Below are positions 11,530-22,216 of a stretch of 64,000 bases of DNA, piece by piece. Position 1 is the first letter of the stretch, and each line of letters begins with the position of its first letter. Source of the stretch: Dugong dugon (Eukaryota; Chordata; Mammalia; Sirenia; Dugongidae); contig CM057481.1 of the NCBI GenBank assembly GCA_030035585.1, positions 5,729,128 to 5,793,127 of the forward strand, read 5' to 3'. The notes beneath the pieces were generated by a model, which saw only the letters and a program-made list of their open reading frames with translations, searched no databases and was not told where the DNA came from. The position numbers and the translations under genes were made by a program.

Positions 11530-11695
11530 GGGAGCCCTGGTGGCCCAATGCGTAAGTGCTTGGCTGCTAACCTAAAGGTTGACAGTTTGAACCCACCCAG
11601 TGGATCTGTGCAAGAGAGACCTGGTGATCTGATTACTCTGTTACGTGGCGTCATTGTGAGTCGGAATCAACTTGACGGCACCTAAAAACAACAAC
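11530..11695 (+). mobile_element. AfroSINE variant with target duplication
   Basis: Head 'gggagccctggtggcccaatg', B-box-like 'gacagtttgaaccc', then a body with 'agagacctggtgatctgattactc' and tail 'gagtcggaatcaacttgacggc' ending (aac)n. It lacks the 'aaaccctatggggcag' block. The flanks attc(a/g)atacagt at 11518-11529 and 11696-11707 form the duplication. Confidence 0.9.
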
Positions 11696-13078
11696 ATTCG
11701 ATACAGTCCTTTTCAAAATCCCAGCTAAGCGCGCGCACATGCGTGCGTGTGTTTTCAGGAATTAACAAGCTGATCCAAAAATTCATATGGAAATGCAAGG
11801 GACGCGTAATAGCCAACACAATCTTGAAAAAGAGGAACAAAGTTGGAGGACTCACGCTTCCTGATTCCAAAAGTTACTACAAAGCAGCAATAATCAATGC
11901 TGTGTGGTCCTAATGTAAGGATAGATCAATAAAAAGAAATTGAGAGTCTGGAAACAAACCTTCACATTGTAGTCAATTGATTTTTAACATGAGTCACAGG
12001 ACAATTTAATGAAGAAAACAACAATCTTTTCAACAAATGATACTGGGACAGCTGGATATTCACATGCAAAAGAATGAATTTGGACCCCTAGCTCACACCA
12101 TACACAAGAATGAACTCAAAATGGATCATAGAACTAAATGTAAAACCTAACACTATAGAACTCCTAGAAGAAAGTAGAGAATTCAGTATTTGTGGTCTTG
12201 AGTAAGTTTTCTTAGATACAGCACTAACAAAATATATTTCTTAGATACGACAAAAACAAAATAAAAAATGGATAATTTGAACTTCTTCAAAATTAAAAAC
12301 TTGTGTGTGTCAAAGGGTACCATGAAGAAAATGGAAAGAAAACCCACCAAATGGGAGAAAATATTTGCAAATTATATATATGATAAGGGATTTGTATCTA
12401 GTGTATATAAGGACAACTTACAACTCAACAATAAAAAGACAACCCAATCGAAACATGGGCAAGAACGACAAAAGACATCTCTTTTCAAAGAAGATATACA
12501 AATGGCTAATAAGCACATGAAAAGATGCTCAATATCAGCAGTCATCAGGGAATGCAAATTGAAACTACAATGAAATACCACTTCACACCCACTAGGATGT
12601 CTATAATAAAAAAGACAGACAATAACATTAGAGAAAGTGTGGAGAAACTGGAACCCTTGTACATTGTTAGTGGCAATGTAAAATGGTACAGCTGCTTTGG
12701 AAAACAGGCTAGCAGTTCTTCAAAATGCTAAACATAGAATTACCATATGGTCCAGCAATTCCACTCCTGGGTATATATTCAAGAGAAATATGTACTTATG
12801 TTCACACAAAAACTTGTACATGAATGTTCGTAGCGACATTATTCATAGTAGCTAAAAAGTGGAACCAACTCAAATGTCTATCAACTGATGAATAGACAAA
12901 ATGCTGCATATTCATATCATACAGTAGAATTTTTATTCAGCCATAAAAAGAAATGAAGTACTGATACATGTTACAACGTGGATGAACCTTGAAAAGATAA
13001 TGCAAAGTGGAGACACCAATCACAAAAGGCCACATACTGATTCCATTTATGTGAAATGCCCAGAATAGGCAAATTCAT

Positions 13079-13284
13079 GTTGTTGTTGTTACATGCCATT
13101 GAGTTGATTCCCACTCATAGCAACCCTACAGGACAGAGTAGAACTGCCCTATAGGGTTTCCTAGGCTGATATCTTTACAGGATTAGATCACCAGGTCTTT
13201 TCTCCTGCGAGCGACTGGTGGGTTCCAACCGTTGACCTTTTGGTTAGCAGCTGAGTGTTTAATCATTGTGCAACCAGGGCTGCT
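13079..13284 (-). mobile_element. AfroSINE-type SINE inserted in old L1
   Basis: Reverse-strand copy starting '(gtt)n acatgccattgagttgattcc' and ending 'gcaaccagggctgct'. The target duplication aggca(a/g)attcat is at 13067-13078 and 13285-13296. The L1 reads on directly across the SINE. Confidence 0.92.
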
Positions 13285-13587
13285 AGGCAGATTCATAGAG
13301 ACAGAAAATAGATTAGTGGTTGCCATGGGCTGGGGGTGGGGATTGAAAGGAAGTGAGGAATGACTACTGATAGGTAACGAGTTTCTTTTTGGGGTAATGA
13401 AAAGGTACTAAAATTGATTGTGGTGATGGTTACACAACTCTGTGACTATCCTAAAAACCACTGAATTGTACATTGTCAATAGGTGCATTTTATGGTATGT
13501 CAAATATATCTCAGTAAAGCTGCGAATGAAAAAAAACAACATTGGCAATAAAATCAAAAAAATTGTTTATGTCAGTATAACAATAAT

Positions 13588-13756
13588 TGCCTAGGCTAAC
13601 TGAAAGGTCAGCAGTTCGAACCCACCAACTGCTCCGTGGGAGAAAGATGTGGCAGTCTGCTTTCATAAAGATTTACAACCTTGGAAACTCCATGGGACAG
13701 TTCTACTCTGTCTTAGAGGGTCACTATAAGTTGGAATCCACTTGACAGCAATGGGT
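13588..13756 (+). mobile_element. 5'-shortened AfroSINE
   Basis: The head is missing. The copy begins near 'ctaactgaaaggtcagcagttcg' and ends 'ttggaatccacttgacagcaa'. Confidence 0.88.
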
Positions 13757-14625
13757 AGTAGGTAAGTATAATGCATTCTTTAAAGAAAAAATAATGCAAT
13801 TTCTGATTCAAAAACTTCCAAAATCAGATCTGCGGAAAATTCATTTTAGGTAATAGTTTTCTTGCTACATCTGAATGCTAAATAATGACAAGACCAAGAC
13901 TGGTCTAAGACTTTCAGATCTTTTCTTTAGAACACTGTAACTGTTTAGAAATGCCGAACAACTAGAACTGTTCTAATTATGTAAGAGTCTAGCTCTCAAA
14001 AGCAGTACACATAACATATATATAATATAAATGCACACTATAGGTTATATGCTATGTGCATTATATTAATGCATTATACATAAATACATGCATACGTTAT
14101 GCACAAACGTTAGAAACTTGTACCAAACTGGACTCATAACCACTTCTTCCTTTCCCAATAATTCTTCCCAAGGATTACATCACTAACTTGTTTTTCTCTG
14201 TGAATTGGTTGGATGATTTCTGTCAGTAAAATATTTCTTTTCTATAGAATGAACTGTTGAAATAATGTATTACTTAGTATAATTTGAAAACCAGTTGGGG
14301 TCTTTTCCCTCAAACCTGTCTCTTCATGACTGGTTACACTATTATTAATTTTGTCATCTTGTGGGAAGTGAAGGACAACTGTCAATGCAGTTGAGAAACA
14401 AATATGAAATTCACTAAAGTTAAAAAATTGTTTTCTGGGTTGGGTAAAGAGATGCAATTTTAAACACGTTGTAAGGTATATATTATTGATCTTCAGTAAG
14501 GTGGTTAAAAAAAAAAAGCTTAAATCCACATTTTTTGAAGTTTTTAGGAAGTTAATGTTTGGCTTCTCCTTGCTTTTTTTTCCTTGTTGGCCATGTTTTA
14601 GAGAGATCTCATTTCTTTTTCCTAA
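13757..14625. other. AT-rich unique sequence
   Basis: It includes an AT-rich, TATA-like low-complexity patch at about 14010-14105. No gene or repeat family was recognised. Confidence 0.5.
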
Positions 14626-14741
14626 CCTGGCAACTGTTCCCGTAAAGATTACAACCTAGAAAACCCTAAAGGGCAGTTCTACTCTGTCACCTGGGGTCAC
14701 TATGAGTGGGAATCCACTTGAGGGCACCTAACCACAACAAG
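14626..14741 (+). mobile_element. AfroSINE 3' half
   Basis: Begins 'ggcaactgttcccgtaaagattacaac', continues 'aagggcagttctactctgtcac' and ends 'acttgagggcacctaacc(aca)'. The tRNA-like head is absent. Confidence 0.85.
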
Positions 14742-14797
14742 TTTCGTTTTTCTAAAATACAGTCTTGAAAGGATAACAGCTTAATTTTAAATGTTGT

Positions 14798-16439
14798 TGT
14801 AGGGAAAGAAGACCCAAGACTCAAATTTACTCCAAAGAGATTTTTATTAAGCCAAGACAAAGACTAAGATGATCATTGGAACAAGGAGACAGTGAGCATG
14901 TCCCCAGTACAGAGGCCAAAGGACCATAGTCATGGTGTCTGTTACATACTACAGAGGACAAAGACGATCACTGGAATGAGGGGACCGTGAGCGTGTCCCC
15001 AGTACAGAGGCCGAAGGACCACAGTCATGGTGCCTGTTACATACTACAGAGGACAAAGACGATCACTGGAATGAGGGGACCGTGGGCGTGTCCCCGGTAC
15101 AGAGGCCGAAGGACCACAGTCATGGTGTCTGTTACATACTACAGAGGACAAAGACGATCACTGGAATGAGGGGACCGTGGGCGTGTCCCCGGTACAGAGG
15201 CCGAATGACCACAGTCATGGTGTCTGTTACATACTACAGAGGACAAAGACGATCACTGGAATGAGGGGACCGTGAGCGTGTCCCCGGTACAGAGGCCGAA
15301 GGACCACAGTCATGGTGTCTGTTACATACTACAGAGGACAAAGACGATCACTGGAATGAGGGGACCATGGGCGTGTCCCCAGTACAGAGGCCGAAGGACC
15401 ACAGTCATGGTGTCTGTTACATACTACAGAGGACAAAGACGATCACTGGAATGAGGGGACCGTGGGCGTGTCCCCAGTACAGAGGCTGAAGGAGCACAAT
15501 CATGGTGCCTGTTACATACTACAGAGGACAAAGACGATCACTGGAATGAGGGGACCGTGGGCGTGTCCCCAGTACAGAGGCTGAAGGAGCACAATCATGG
15601 TGCCTGTTACATACTACAGAGGACAAAGACGATCACTGGAATGAGGGGACCGTGGGCGTGTCCCCAGTACAGAGGCCGAAGGAGCACAATCATGGTGTCT
15701 GTTACATACTACAGAGGACAAAGACGATCACTGGAATGAGGGGACCGTGAGCGTGTCCCCGGTACAGAGGCCGAATGACCACAGTCATGGTGTCTGTTAC
15801 ATACTGCAGAGGACAAAGACGATCACTGGAATGAGGGGACCGTGGGCGTGTCCCCAGTACAGGGGCCGAAGGACCACAGTCATGGTGTCTGTTACATACT
15901 ACAGAGGACAAAGACGATCACTGGAATGAGGGGACCGTGGGCGTGTCCCCAGTACAGAGGCTGAAGGACCACAGTCATGGTGTCTGTTACATACTACAGA
16001 GGACAAAGACGATCACTGGAATGAGGGGACCATGGGCGTGTCCCCAGTACAGAGGCTGAAGGACCACAGTCACGGTGTCTGTTACATACTACAGAGGACA
16101 AAGACGATCACTGGAATGAGGGGACCGTGGGCGTGTCCCCAGTACAGAGGCCGAAGGAGCACAATCATGGTGCCTGTTACATACTACAGAGGACAAAGAA
16201 AACCATCCCAAGGTCATGACAGGTAGCAGGTCAGTTCTTCACTGTCCTAGGTGGGAATACAGAAGTGGAGAAAGGATGACTTAGGCACACTTACTTGTTA
16301 ATCAGCCGAGAAGCCTGTTGTGCTGGTTTTTCTATCCCGTAACTAGGGGAAAGGGAAATTGGACCTGATCCTAGCTGTCTCTACTATGGCCAAGCTCTGT
16401 AAGATTTAGGGGTCTCCACTCTCCAGAGCAATGTTAACA
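14798..16439 (-). mobile_element. Probable LTR with a repeat-filled U3 (fossil)
   Basis: Read on the minus strand it opens TGTTAACATTGC (from 16439) and closes ...CTTTCCCTACA (at 14798). An AATAAA-type signal near 14838 sits shortly before the end, as in a retroviral LTR. Most of the interior is a 95-bp tandem array in the position of U3. No internal coding region adjoins it, so it would be a solo fossil. I found no flanking duplication, the family is unknown and the outer boundary at 16439 is tentative. Confidence 0.45.
14868..16198. repeat. 95-bp minisatellite, 14 units
   Basis: Successive units are anchored on 'gatcactggaatgagggg' at about 95-bp spacing (near 14966, 15061, 15156 and so on to 16106), with a first more diverged unit near 14868. 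Units differ at few positions, for example ccgtg(g/a)gcg, cccc(a/g)gtac and gg(a)ccac/gg(a)gcac, so amplification or homogenisation is recent. Since 95 is not a multiple of three, repeated 60-residue open frames appear in every unit. These are not genes. Confidence 0.95.
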
Positions 16440-18639
16440 ATTGCACTGGTATGTTTGGAGCACCTCTTTTGATATGCTGTGTTCTAAGAAAATTCAAATG
16501 TAAAAATGTTAATTTACAGAAAATTTGTGAAATGATTTTTCATTTTAAAGAGATTTAAATGTTGTATCATAAATACGGTTTTAACTTTTTCAATGTCATT
16601 TTTCATAGTGACCTTTTTTTAATGGTTGTATGATTCTCCATCATATTGTTGTCCCACGAGGTACTGGAGCTTGATAAAAAATCATTTTTGAGATGAGCAG
16701 GGGCCCTTCCAGGGCCTCTCTAGTGGAGATTGAGAAGTGATCCCACCAGGTTAGAGGTCAGACTGGAACCTGGGTATCTTTTCTGCACTTCAGCAGTTAG
16801 AGCCACATTCAGACACACCATTGACTGGATTCATTTTGCATGCAGTTCTCAGGAACACATCTGTAGCAAGAAATAATGCATAATCACATCGTTCTTAGGT
16901 ATTGGGGAAAAAAATGGTAAACGATAGAAGTTTGGTACTAAAGCTGCTCTCGACTCAGCCGACTAAACTTAGTATCAGGAAGCAAATGGAGTGGAAGGAG
17001 AGAGCAACCTGGTATTTTCTTTACTGAAGAGTGAAGCCAAAATGGAAAAAAAGGTATAATCAGAACCCACCACCATCCTGTTTTAGCACAGCATGTAATT
17101 CTCAGTTCAAAAAAAAAATTTTTTTTTAAGAGAAAGCATTTTAAGATAATACCTCAATGAGCCATTTCCGTGAAAAGGAGTAAAGCTTTGACTCCCTCTG
17201 TGAAATTGCTTTGCAGTTGTCAAAGTGCTGAGAGAGCCTGGCTCTGGGAGGTGGATTTGTCATTTGGGGGGGTGCGGGGGGAGGTGAGAATGAGCCCATC
17301 TGCATGACACCTCTGAATAGTAAATGAGAGCCCACTGCAGGGCCTGGTTTAATGACAGCTGTCCTGGTGATGCAGATTTGCCAAGGAATGAGGCCCCGGG
17401 TAACCCAGCAAGCCAATGCCTGGGGCTGATGACAAACCCAACAGCAGGCTCGACTGCCTCTGAGACGTACCGTCCTCCTCTGGTCACTTCATTGGTGAGG
17501 TTCTCGGTGACCTGCATTCTTGACTGACGGAGGACACTTGGCAGAGCGTGTCTGTCTTTTATTTGTGTGTGTGTCTGCGTGTATGTGTGAAACTGTAAAA
17601 AGAAACTTGAAGTCACATCCAAAGTGACTGCTTCCGTGTTCAGCTTCTGAGACGCATTCTGGCTGCTTTAGATGGAAGAGGATACTTGGTATTGACATTC
17701 AAACGACGTATCACGCATCTCTCTGGGCCACAGGATTTCTTTATCTGATATTGCCACAACAAGTAGCTCCCAGGTATTTGTCTGTATCACTCTGGTCCTT
17801 TTATATTCTGACGGTGACTGAAAGGAGCAGATGAGTAAGACTTCTCTTTGAAAGGGAGAAGTCCATTGTTGGCATCTTTGAAGTGCCAAAGATTGAGTGC
17901 ATTCTACTTGGCTAAAGCACCACAATAGGTGGAAGGAAGCAAAGACAGCCTTATAAATTTCCCTGTGAGCAAGCAGACCTATTGTTGTCTTTACTAAGTA
18001 TATGCCTCCGAGCAGGTGGTCCTGTTGTGAGCAATCCCTCTGAGAGTCAGCTGGAAAGAAATCACTTGAAACTTCAAGTGTCTCTGAAACAGCTTAGGCT
18101 ATGCCTTGAGAAATGGGAAAGGAGATCAGATCGCTCTGCTGAGCGTGCTGGGTGTGTTGAACAAATTCATTCTCAAATTTTAAAACTCAAAACTTAGGCA
18201 AATTATATTAATAAAGATAAGTAAGCTAGCTGACATCAACACATGCATTCTGTTCGTTCTTTGTACATCCGTATACCTCCCAGAGAGGGCTGTGACCCAG
18301 ATTCCATATGCATTCAAGACTTTCATTAGATAAGAATGACACATACTTATCATTAGAATGTACTAATTAAAGCAGAAAGTGACATTTCAAAGTAATGATG
18401 CTCCCTAGTGTCTCAATGTGAAATACTCCCTAGTCTCTTTTTAATGAACTGGCATTCCATGTATGTTTAAAATATTATTTTGTTATGAACTTGTGTTTTC
18501 ATTATTTTATATGCTGAGGATGAAAATAATGACCAGCAAGGTGTAGGACATTTTTCTAGGTGAATAAGGCAGGAGACCAGGCAAACCTTCAACAGGCTTT
18601 GATTACAATGCATCTGGGGCATGTCCATGCACTTCTGCA
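16440..18639. other. Mostly unique sequence
   Basis: No interspersed repeat was confidently recognised. A short GT-rich patch lies near 17558-17590 and a poly(A)/poly(T) junction near 17108-17130. The interval 17650-18230 is moderately GC-balanced and repeat-free. I can see no exon structure with confidence. Confidence 0.45.
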
Positions 18640-18752
18640 TTCGTTCAGCACTTTGACTGCATGCTCGCAGCTTTTTGAGTCCTGTGCTAGATGCTGAGGA
18701 TACACTGGGTACTAGAACACACAGAGTCCCTGCCCTCAGAGAGCTTACCCTC
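18640..18752 (+). repeat. Ancient interspersed repeat fragment
   Basis: It matches a common mammalian motif series: 'cctgtgctagatgctgaggatacactggg', then 'cagagtccctgccctcagagagcttac'. I recognise the family pattern (old LINE-derived or MER-type repeat) but not a firm name. Confidence 0.45.
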
Positions 18753-18780
18753 TCTCTTTGATTGTCACCAATCAAAGAGA
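18753..18780. other. Perfect 12-bp inverted repeat (hairpin)
   Basis: The arms tctctttgattg (18753-18764) and caatcaaagaga (18769-18780) flank a 4-base loop. Each arm contains the TCF/LEF-like core CTTTGAT or its complement. It is immediately followed by a TG/TA-rich near-palindrome. Confidence 0.85.
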
Positions 18781-18799
18781 TGTATATGTGTGTGTATAT

Positions 18800-19430
18800 A
18801 CACACCCTCACTTGCTATTGCAATCTTTCAGATGTTTTCAGTTAATAAGAAGAGCTAAAGAGTCTCCTTAATTATTCTATATGTTTTCCTCAGTCTTGTT
18901 AGCTAAATTTGAATTATAAATGTAGTGGTCTACAACTGTGTCTTAAATTCTATGCTCCAGTTATCTGTCTGGTATATTGTTGACACTTTCTAAATGGTTA
19001 TTTCTCCCTGTCCCCAGTAATGACAGGACTGAACACAAAGGCTCAAGTGTATTCTGGAACCTGTTGTGAAAAGTTGCAAACCAAGCTGGCTGTCATGGGC
19101 TACCTTAATATATAGGGAGAGGAATCCCTTTACATCAAGATTATTCCTTTCATCCTCAGAAGTAGCCAAAAGGCAGCAAAGTCCTCAGCCCTCACTGGGA
19201 AAGAGAAGAGGCATGCCCCTTCTCTATTAACAGAACCTATATGGGGGCTCTCAAGAGGAGATCAGCATTTGAACACAGATGAGCAGTGCAGGGATTTTTC
19301 AAGAGGAAGATGAGAGTTATATTAGAAGAACAAAAGTAAGTAAGAGAAAGAGGAGGATACTTTTTTTTTTTAACCTCTTAAACTTGCCTATATCCCATCT
19401 ACCCATTTTTCTGGTAGTAAAAGCAGATAG
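18800..19430. other. Unique sequence
   Basis: No gene or repeat family was recognised. A short (ATC)n tract lies just beyond, at about 19430-19450. Confidence 0.5.
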
Positions 19431-19454
19431 ATCATCATCATCATCGTCATACCA

Positions 19455-19661
19455 GTTACCACCAGTTGCTGTCGAGTCGACTCTGACTCATGGTGACCCC
19501 ATGTGTGTCAGAGTAGAACTGTGCTCCATAGGGTTTTCAATGGCTAATTTTTCAGAAGTAGATTGCCAGGCCTTTCTTCCAAGGTGCATCTAGGTGGACT
19601 TGAAACACCAGCCTTTAGTTAGTAGCCAGGCACATTAACCATTTTCACCACCCGGGACTCT
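19455..19661 (-). mobile_element. AfroSINE, long-body subfamily
   Basis: It reads '...gttgctgtcgagtcgactctgac' (tail), 'gtagaactgtgctccatagg', then the diagnostic 'tttttcagaagtagattgcc' and the reversed head '...cccgggactctg'. The segment 19527-19585 aligns with the RTE 5' UTR at about 57245-57305. Confidence 0.9.
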
Positions 19662-19699
19662 GCTGTCATCATAAGAGCTGTTGTTTGTTAATCATAGAA

Positions 19700-19868
19700 A
19701 TCTCGTCAGATAGGAGCCACTGTCATTCAGATTTATGAATGACCCAACAAGTTGAAAAGTTTTTAGGTGACTTGACCAAAGCCACAGAGCTGGCAAATGA
19801 CACAGCCGGGACTCCCACCCGGGGCTGGCTGCCTTCAAAGTGCTCTTAACCACTACACTCTGTCTACC
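19700..19868 (-). mobile_element. MIR SINE
   Basis: Reversed MIR: 'ggtgacttgaccaaagccacagagc', 'ggcaaatgacacagccgggactc' and 'gtgctcttaaccactacact' correspond to the MIR core and tRNA-like head. Confidence 0.7.
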
Positions 19869-19869
19869 A

Positions 19870-20330
19870 CCTCTCACTGTCTTTATTCTTTTTAAAATTC
19901 TTTCCTGTACAAACAGCTGTTAATTGTCTTTATTCTCAAAGATGGTGATGAGTCAAATACTCAGGTTGTCTGTTATCTGTGAGTGAACATTGCGATTTCC
20001 TGAGTCTTTTCTTCAGATGAATTTTCCAAGAGAGAATTCTAGGTCTTCAAATGATTGTTCTCAACGATGTTGACTGATTTTAGACTGCCCCTGCTATTCA
20101 AATCCATTTAAACTCACAGCATTCCTTAAAGTGGTATATGTAATAAACCCCACTTGGATAATTATAATTCCCCACATATATAAGTCAGAATTCTCCATTT
20201 GAAAATGAGATTGCTCTTCATGCTACAGCAAAATTTATTGAAGTATCTATTTCATGTATAGCTTCTATTCAAAATCTTAAGAGTAATCCTGTTTACCTAT
20301 TTTCCTACACACCTGTAGAAAGGACTTGAG
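19870..20330. other. Unique sequence
   Basis: AT-rich, with nothing recognised. Confidence 0.5.
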
Positions 20331-20332
20331 GT

Positions 20333-20962
20333 GTTTGTTGTTGTTGTTAGGTGCCATCAAGATGGTTCCAACTCATAGCAACCTGATGTACAACAGAGCG
20401 AAACAGTGCCCAGTCCTGGGCCAGCATCACAATCATTGTTTTGCTTGAGCCCACTGTTGCAGCCACTGTGTCGATCCATCTGGTCGAGGGTCTTCCTCTT
20501 TTTTGCTGACTGTCTACCTTACCAAGCATGATGTCCTTCTCCAGGGACTGGTCCCTCCTGATAACATGTCTAAAGTATGTGAGATGTAGTCTCACCATCC
20601 TCTCTTCCAAGAAGCACTCTGGCTGTACTTCTTCTAAGACAAACTTGTTCATTTTTCTGTCAGTCCATGGTGTATTCAATAGTCTTCAACACCATTATTC
20701 AAAGGCATCAATTCTTCTTCTGTCTTCCTTAGTCATAGTCCAGCTTTTGCATACATATAAGGCGATTGAAAATATCATGTCTTGGGTCAGGTGCACCTTA
20801 GTCCTCAAAGTGACATCTTTGCTTTTCCATACTTTCAAGAGATCTTTTGCAACAGATTTGCAATATATCATTTGATTTCTTGACTGCTGCTTCCATGAGC
20901 GTTGATTATGGATCCAAGTAAAACGAAATCCTTGACAACTTCAATATTTTCTCCCATGAACA
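20333..20962 (-). mobile_element. RTE (BovB-like) LINE, 3' 0.6 kb
   Basis: Minus-strand 5'-truncated copy. The (gtt)n start is the reversed (aac)n tail. A 110-residue frame (20679-20347) gives the C-terminal domain, with QPECFLEERMVRLHLTYFRH and the KRGRPSTRWIDTVAA block that is typical of the RTE/BovB C-terminus. It aligns with the same part of the full-length element at 54252-57438. Confidence 0.92.
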
Positions 20963-21114
20963 AAATCCCATTTTATACTAGGTAGTTGCTAGTATATTTT
21001 GCTTATAATCGAGAGCTAAAAATTCAAAGGCAGAATATTCTTATCAGAGAGAAGCGATGAGATCTTGGTATTGATTTCTTGGAAATTAATTTCTCTAAAC
21101 ACCAGTAATGGCGG

Positions 21115-21305
21115 TTTAGAGTCTGGAATCGGATGGTTCTGGATTTGAATGTCTACTTGGCTACTTGCTATGTAAACTTGGGCAAGGCTTATTGCTTTGG
21201 GCTTCAGTTTTTTTATTTGTAAAGTGGGGGTGCTAAAAGTACCTCATCACTGTGACAATTATCTGCAATAATGTTTAAAGCACTTAGCACAGTGTCTGCT
21301 GCCAC
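21115..21305 (+). mobile_element. MIR SINE
   Basis: Shows 'ctacttgctatgtaaacttgggcaag', 'cttcagtttttttatttgtaaagtggggg' and 'aaagcacttagcacagtgtctg'. These match the MIR core in forward orientation. Confidence 0.75.
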
Positions 21306-21321
21306 CCAACCACAAAACAAA

Positions 21322-21522
21322 ACAGTTGTAGTCAGGCTGACTCTAACTCATGGTGACCCCATCTGTGTAGAGTACAACTTTGCTCCCTAGGGTTTTCAGT
21401 GGCTGATTTTTTGTAAGTAGGTTGCCAGGCTTTTCTTCCTAGGTGCCTCTGGGTGGACTCGAACCTCCAGCCTTTGGGTTAGCAGCCAATCGCGTTAACC
21501 TTTCGCATCGCTCCTGGACTCT
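21322..21522 (-). mobile_element. AfroSINE, long-body subfamily
   Basis: Reversed copy: 'gttgtagtcaggctgactc', 'tttgtaagtaggttgccaggc', 'tctgggtggactcgaacctcc' and head '...gctcctggactct'. A forward frame beginning at 21443 (GLEPPAFGL) is this SINE read backwards. Confidence 0.9.
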
Positions 21523-21834
21523 GACTGGTACCTGGGAGGTGTTGAAGAAATGTGATGGTGATGGAGATGGAGGTGATTGTGGCCGTGAAAATAGTAACAC
21601 AACACACTTCTATTTATTCAAATAAATCTTACAGGGAAACTGAATACGTGAATCTGATTAGCAGTTCTGGCTGGGTGGTGTAGAGCTTGACTTACCCAGC
21701 ACTGCTGCAGAACATCCCTGCTCACCTGTGTCCACACAAATAGTTCAGAGAAGATGATTCTTGGTTTGAAATTAGGGAAAGTAAGTGACGGCAGGCAGGC
21801 TAGAGAGAACACCGTGGGCAAGACACTAGCAAAC

Positions 21835-21990
21835 TTGTGTTTGAATTAGAGCTCTGCTGTTTTCAGCTTATGTCATCTTAGGCAACTGCCTTAGCCTTTC
21901 TGAGTCTCAGTTTCTCCTTCCGTGAAATGAGGATAACAATACGCACCTACTCAAGGCTGTTTTGAGGACTGAGTGAGGTACTGTGTTATG
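21835..21990 (+). mobile_element. MIR SINE
   Basis: Diagnostic segments are 'cttaggcaactgccttagcctttctgagtctcag' and 'ccgtgaaatgaggataacaatacgc', in forward MIR order. Confidence 0.75.
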
Positions 21991-22029
21991 AGCAGGGCTT
22001 CAGACTGGTTTGTTCAGGTTTGAACCTCT

Positions 22030-22216
22030 GCTGAGAATTTGCATTACTAACGAGTTCGCAGCCGACGCTAATGCTGCTGGCTACGGACCAGTTCTGAGAA
22101 CCACCAGTAGCGCAGTGGTTCTGCAAATCTGTTCTACATAAGAATCACCTGGGGATCTTGTTAAACTATAGATTCTGATTCAGTATATGTGGGGTGGAAA
22201 TGCAAATTCTCAGTAG
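22030..22216. mobile_element. Rearranged MER5A (hAT) pieces
   Basis: Three MER5A-like pieces abut. A 3' half (22030-22105: 'gagaatttgcattactaac ... tgctgctgg ... tctgagaaccacc') is followed by a 5' half starting at the terminal repeat (22113-22192: 'cagtggttctgcaaatct ... agaatcacctgggg'). A short inverted piece follows (about 22195-22216, 'aaatgcaaattctcag'). It is a non-autonomous DNA transposon remnant in an abnormal order. Confidence 0.65.

Larger units (their letters stand above)
11180..13535 (+). mobile_element. Old 5'-truncated L1 (host of two SINEs)
   Basis: The sequence follows L1 ORF2 from the region after the reverse transcriptase core ('ttgctatacattagcaataaaca', then 'tggaaatgcaagggacgcgtaatagcc') through the C-terminal end to a 3' UTR ending 'tgtcaaatatatctcagtaaagc'. 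ORF2 is broken throughout, and only short frames such as 12268-12573 survive. Two SINEs have inserted (11530-11695 and 13079-13284). Divergence suggests an L1M-type element. Confidence 0.85.

Noticed and set aside
14987-16226. Series of 60-residue frames resembling a repeated protein
   Set aside because: They are the 95-bp units. Each unit shifts the reading frame and ends at the same stop, so there is no continuous product.
21443-21625. Forward frame starting MPLGGLEPPAFGLAANR
   Set aside because: It lies on an AfroSINE in antisense and is a known kind of SINE shadow, not a host protein.
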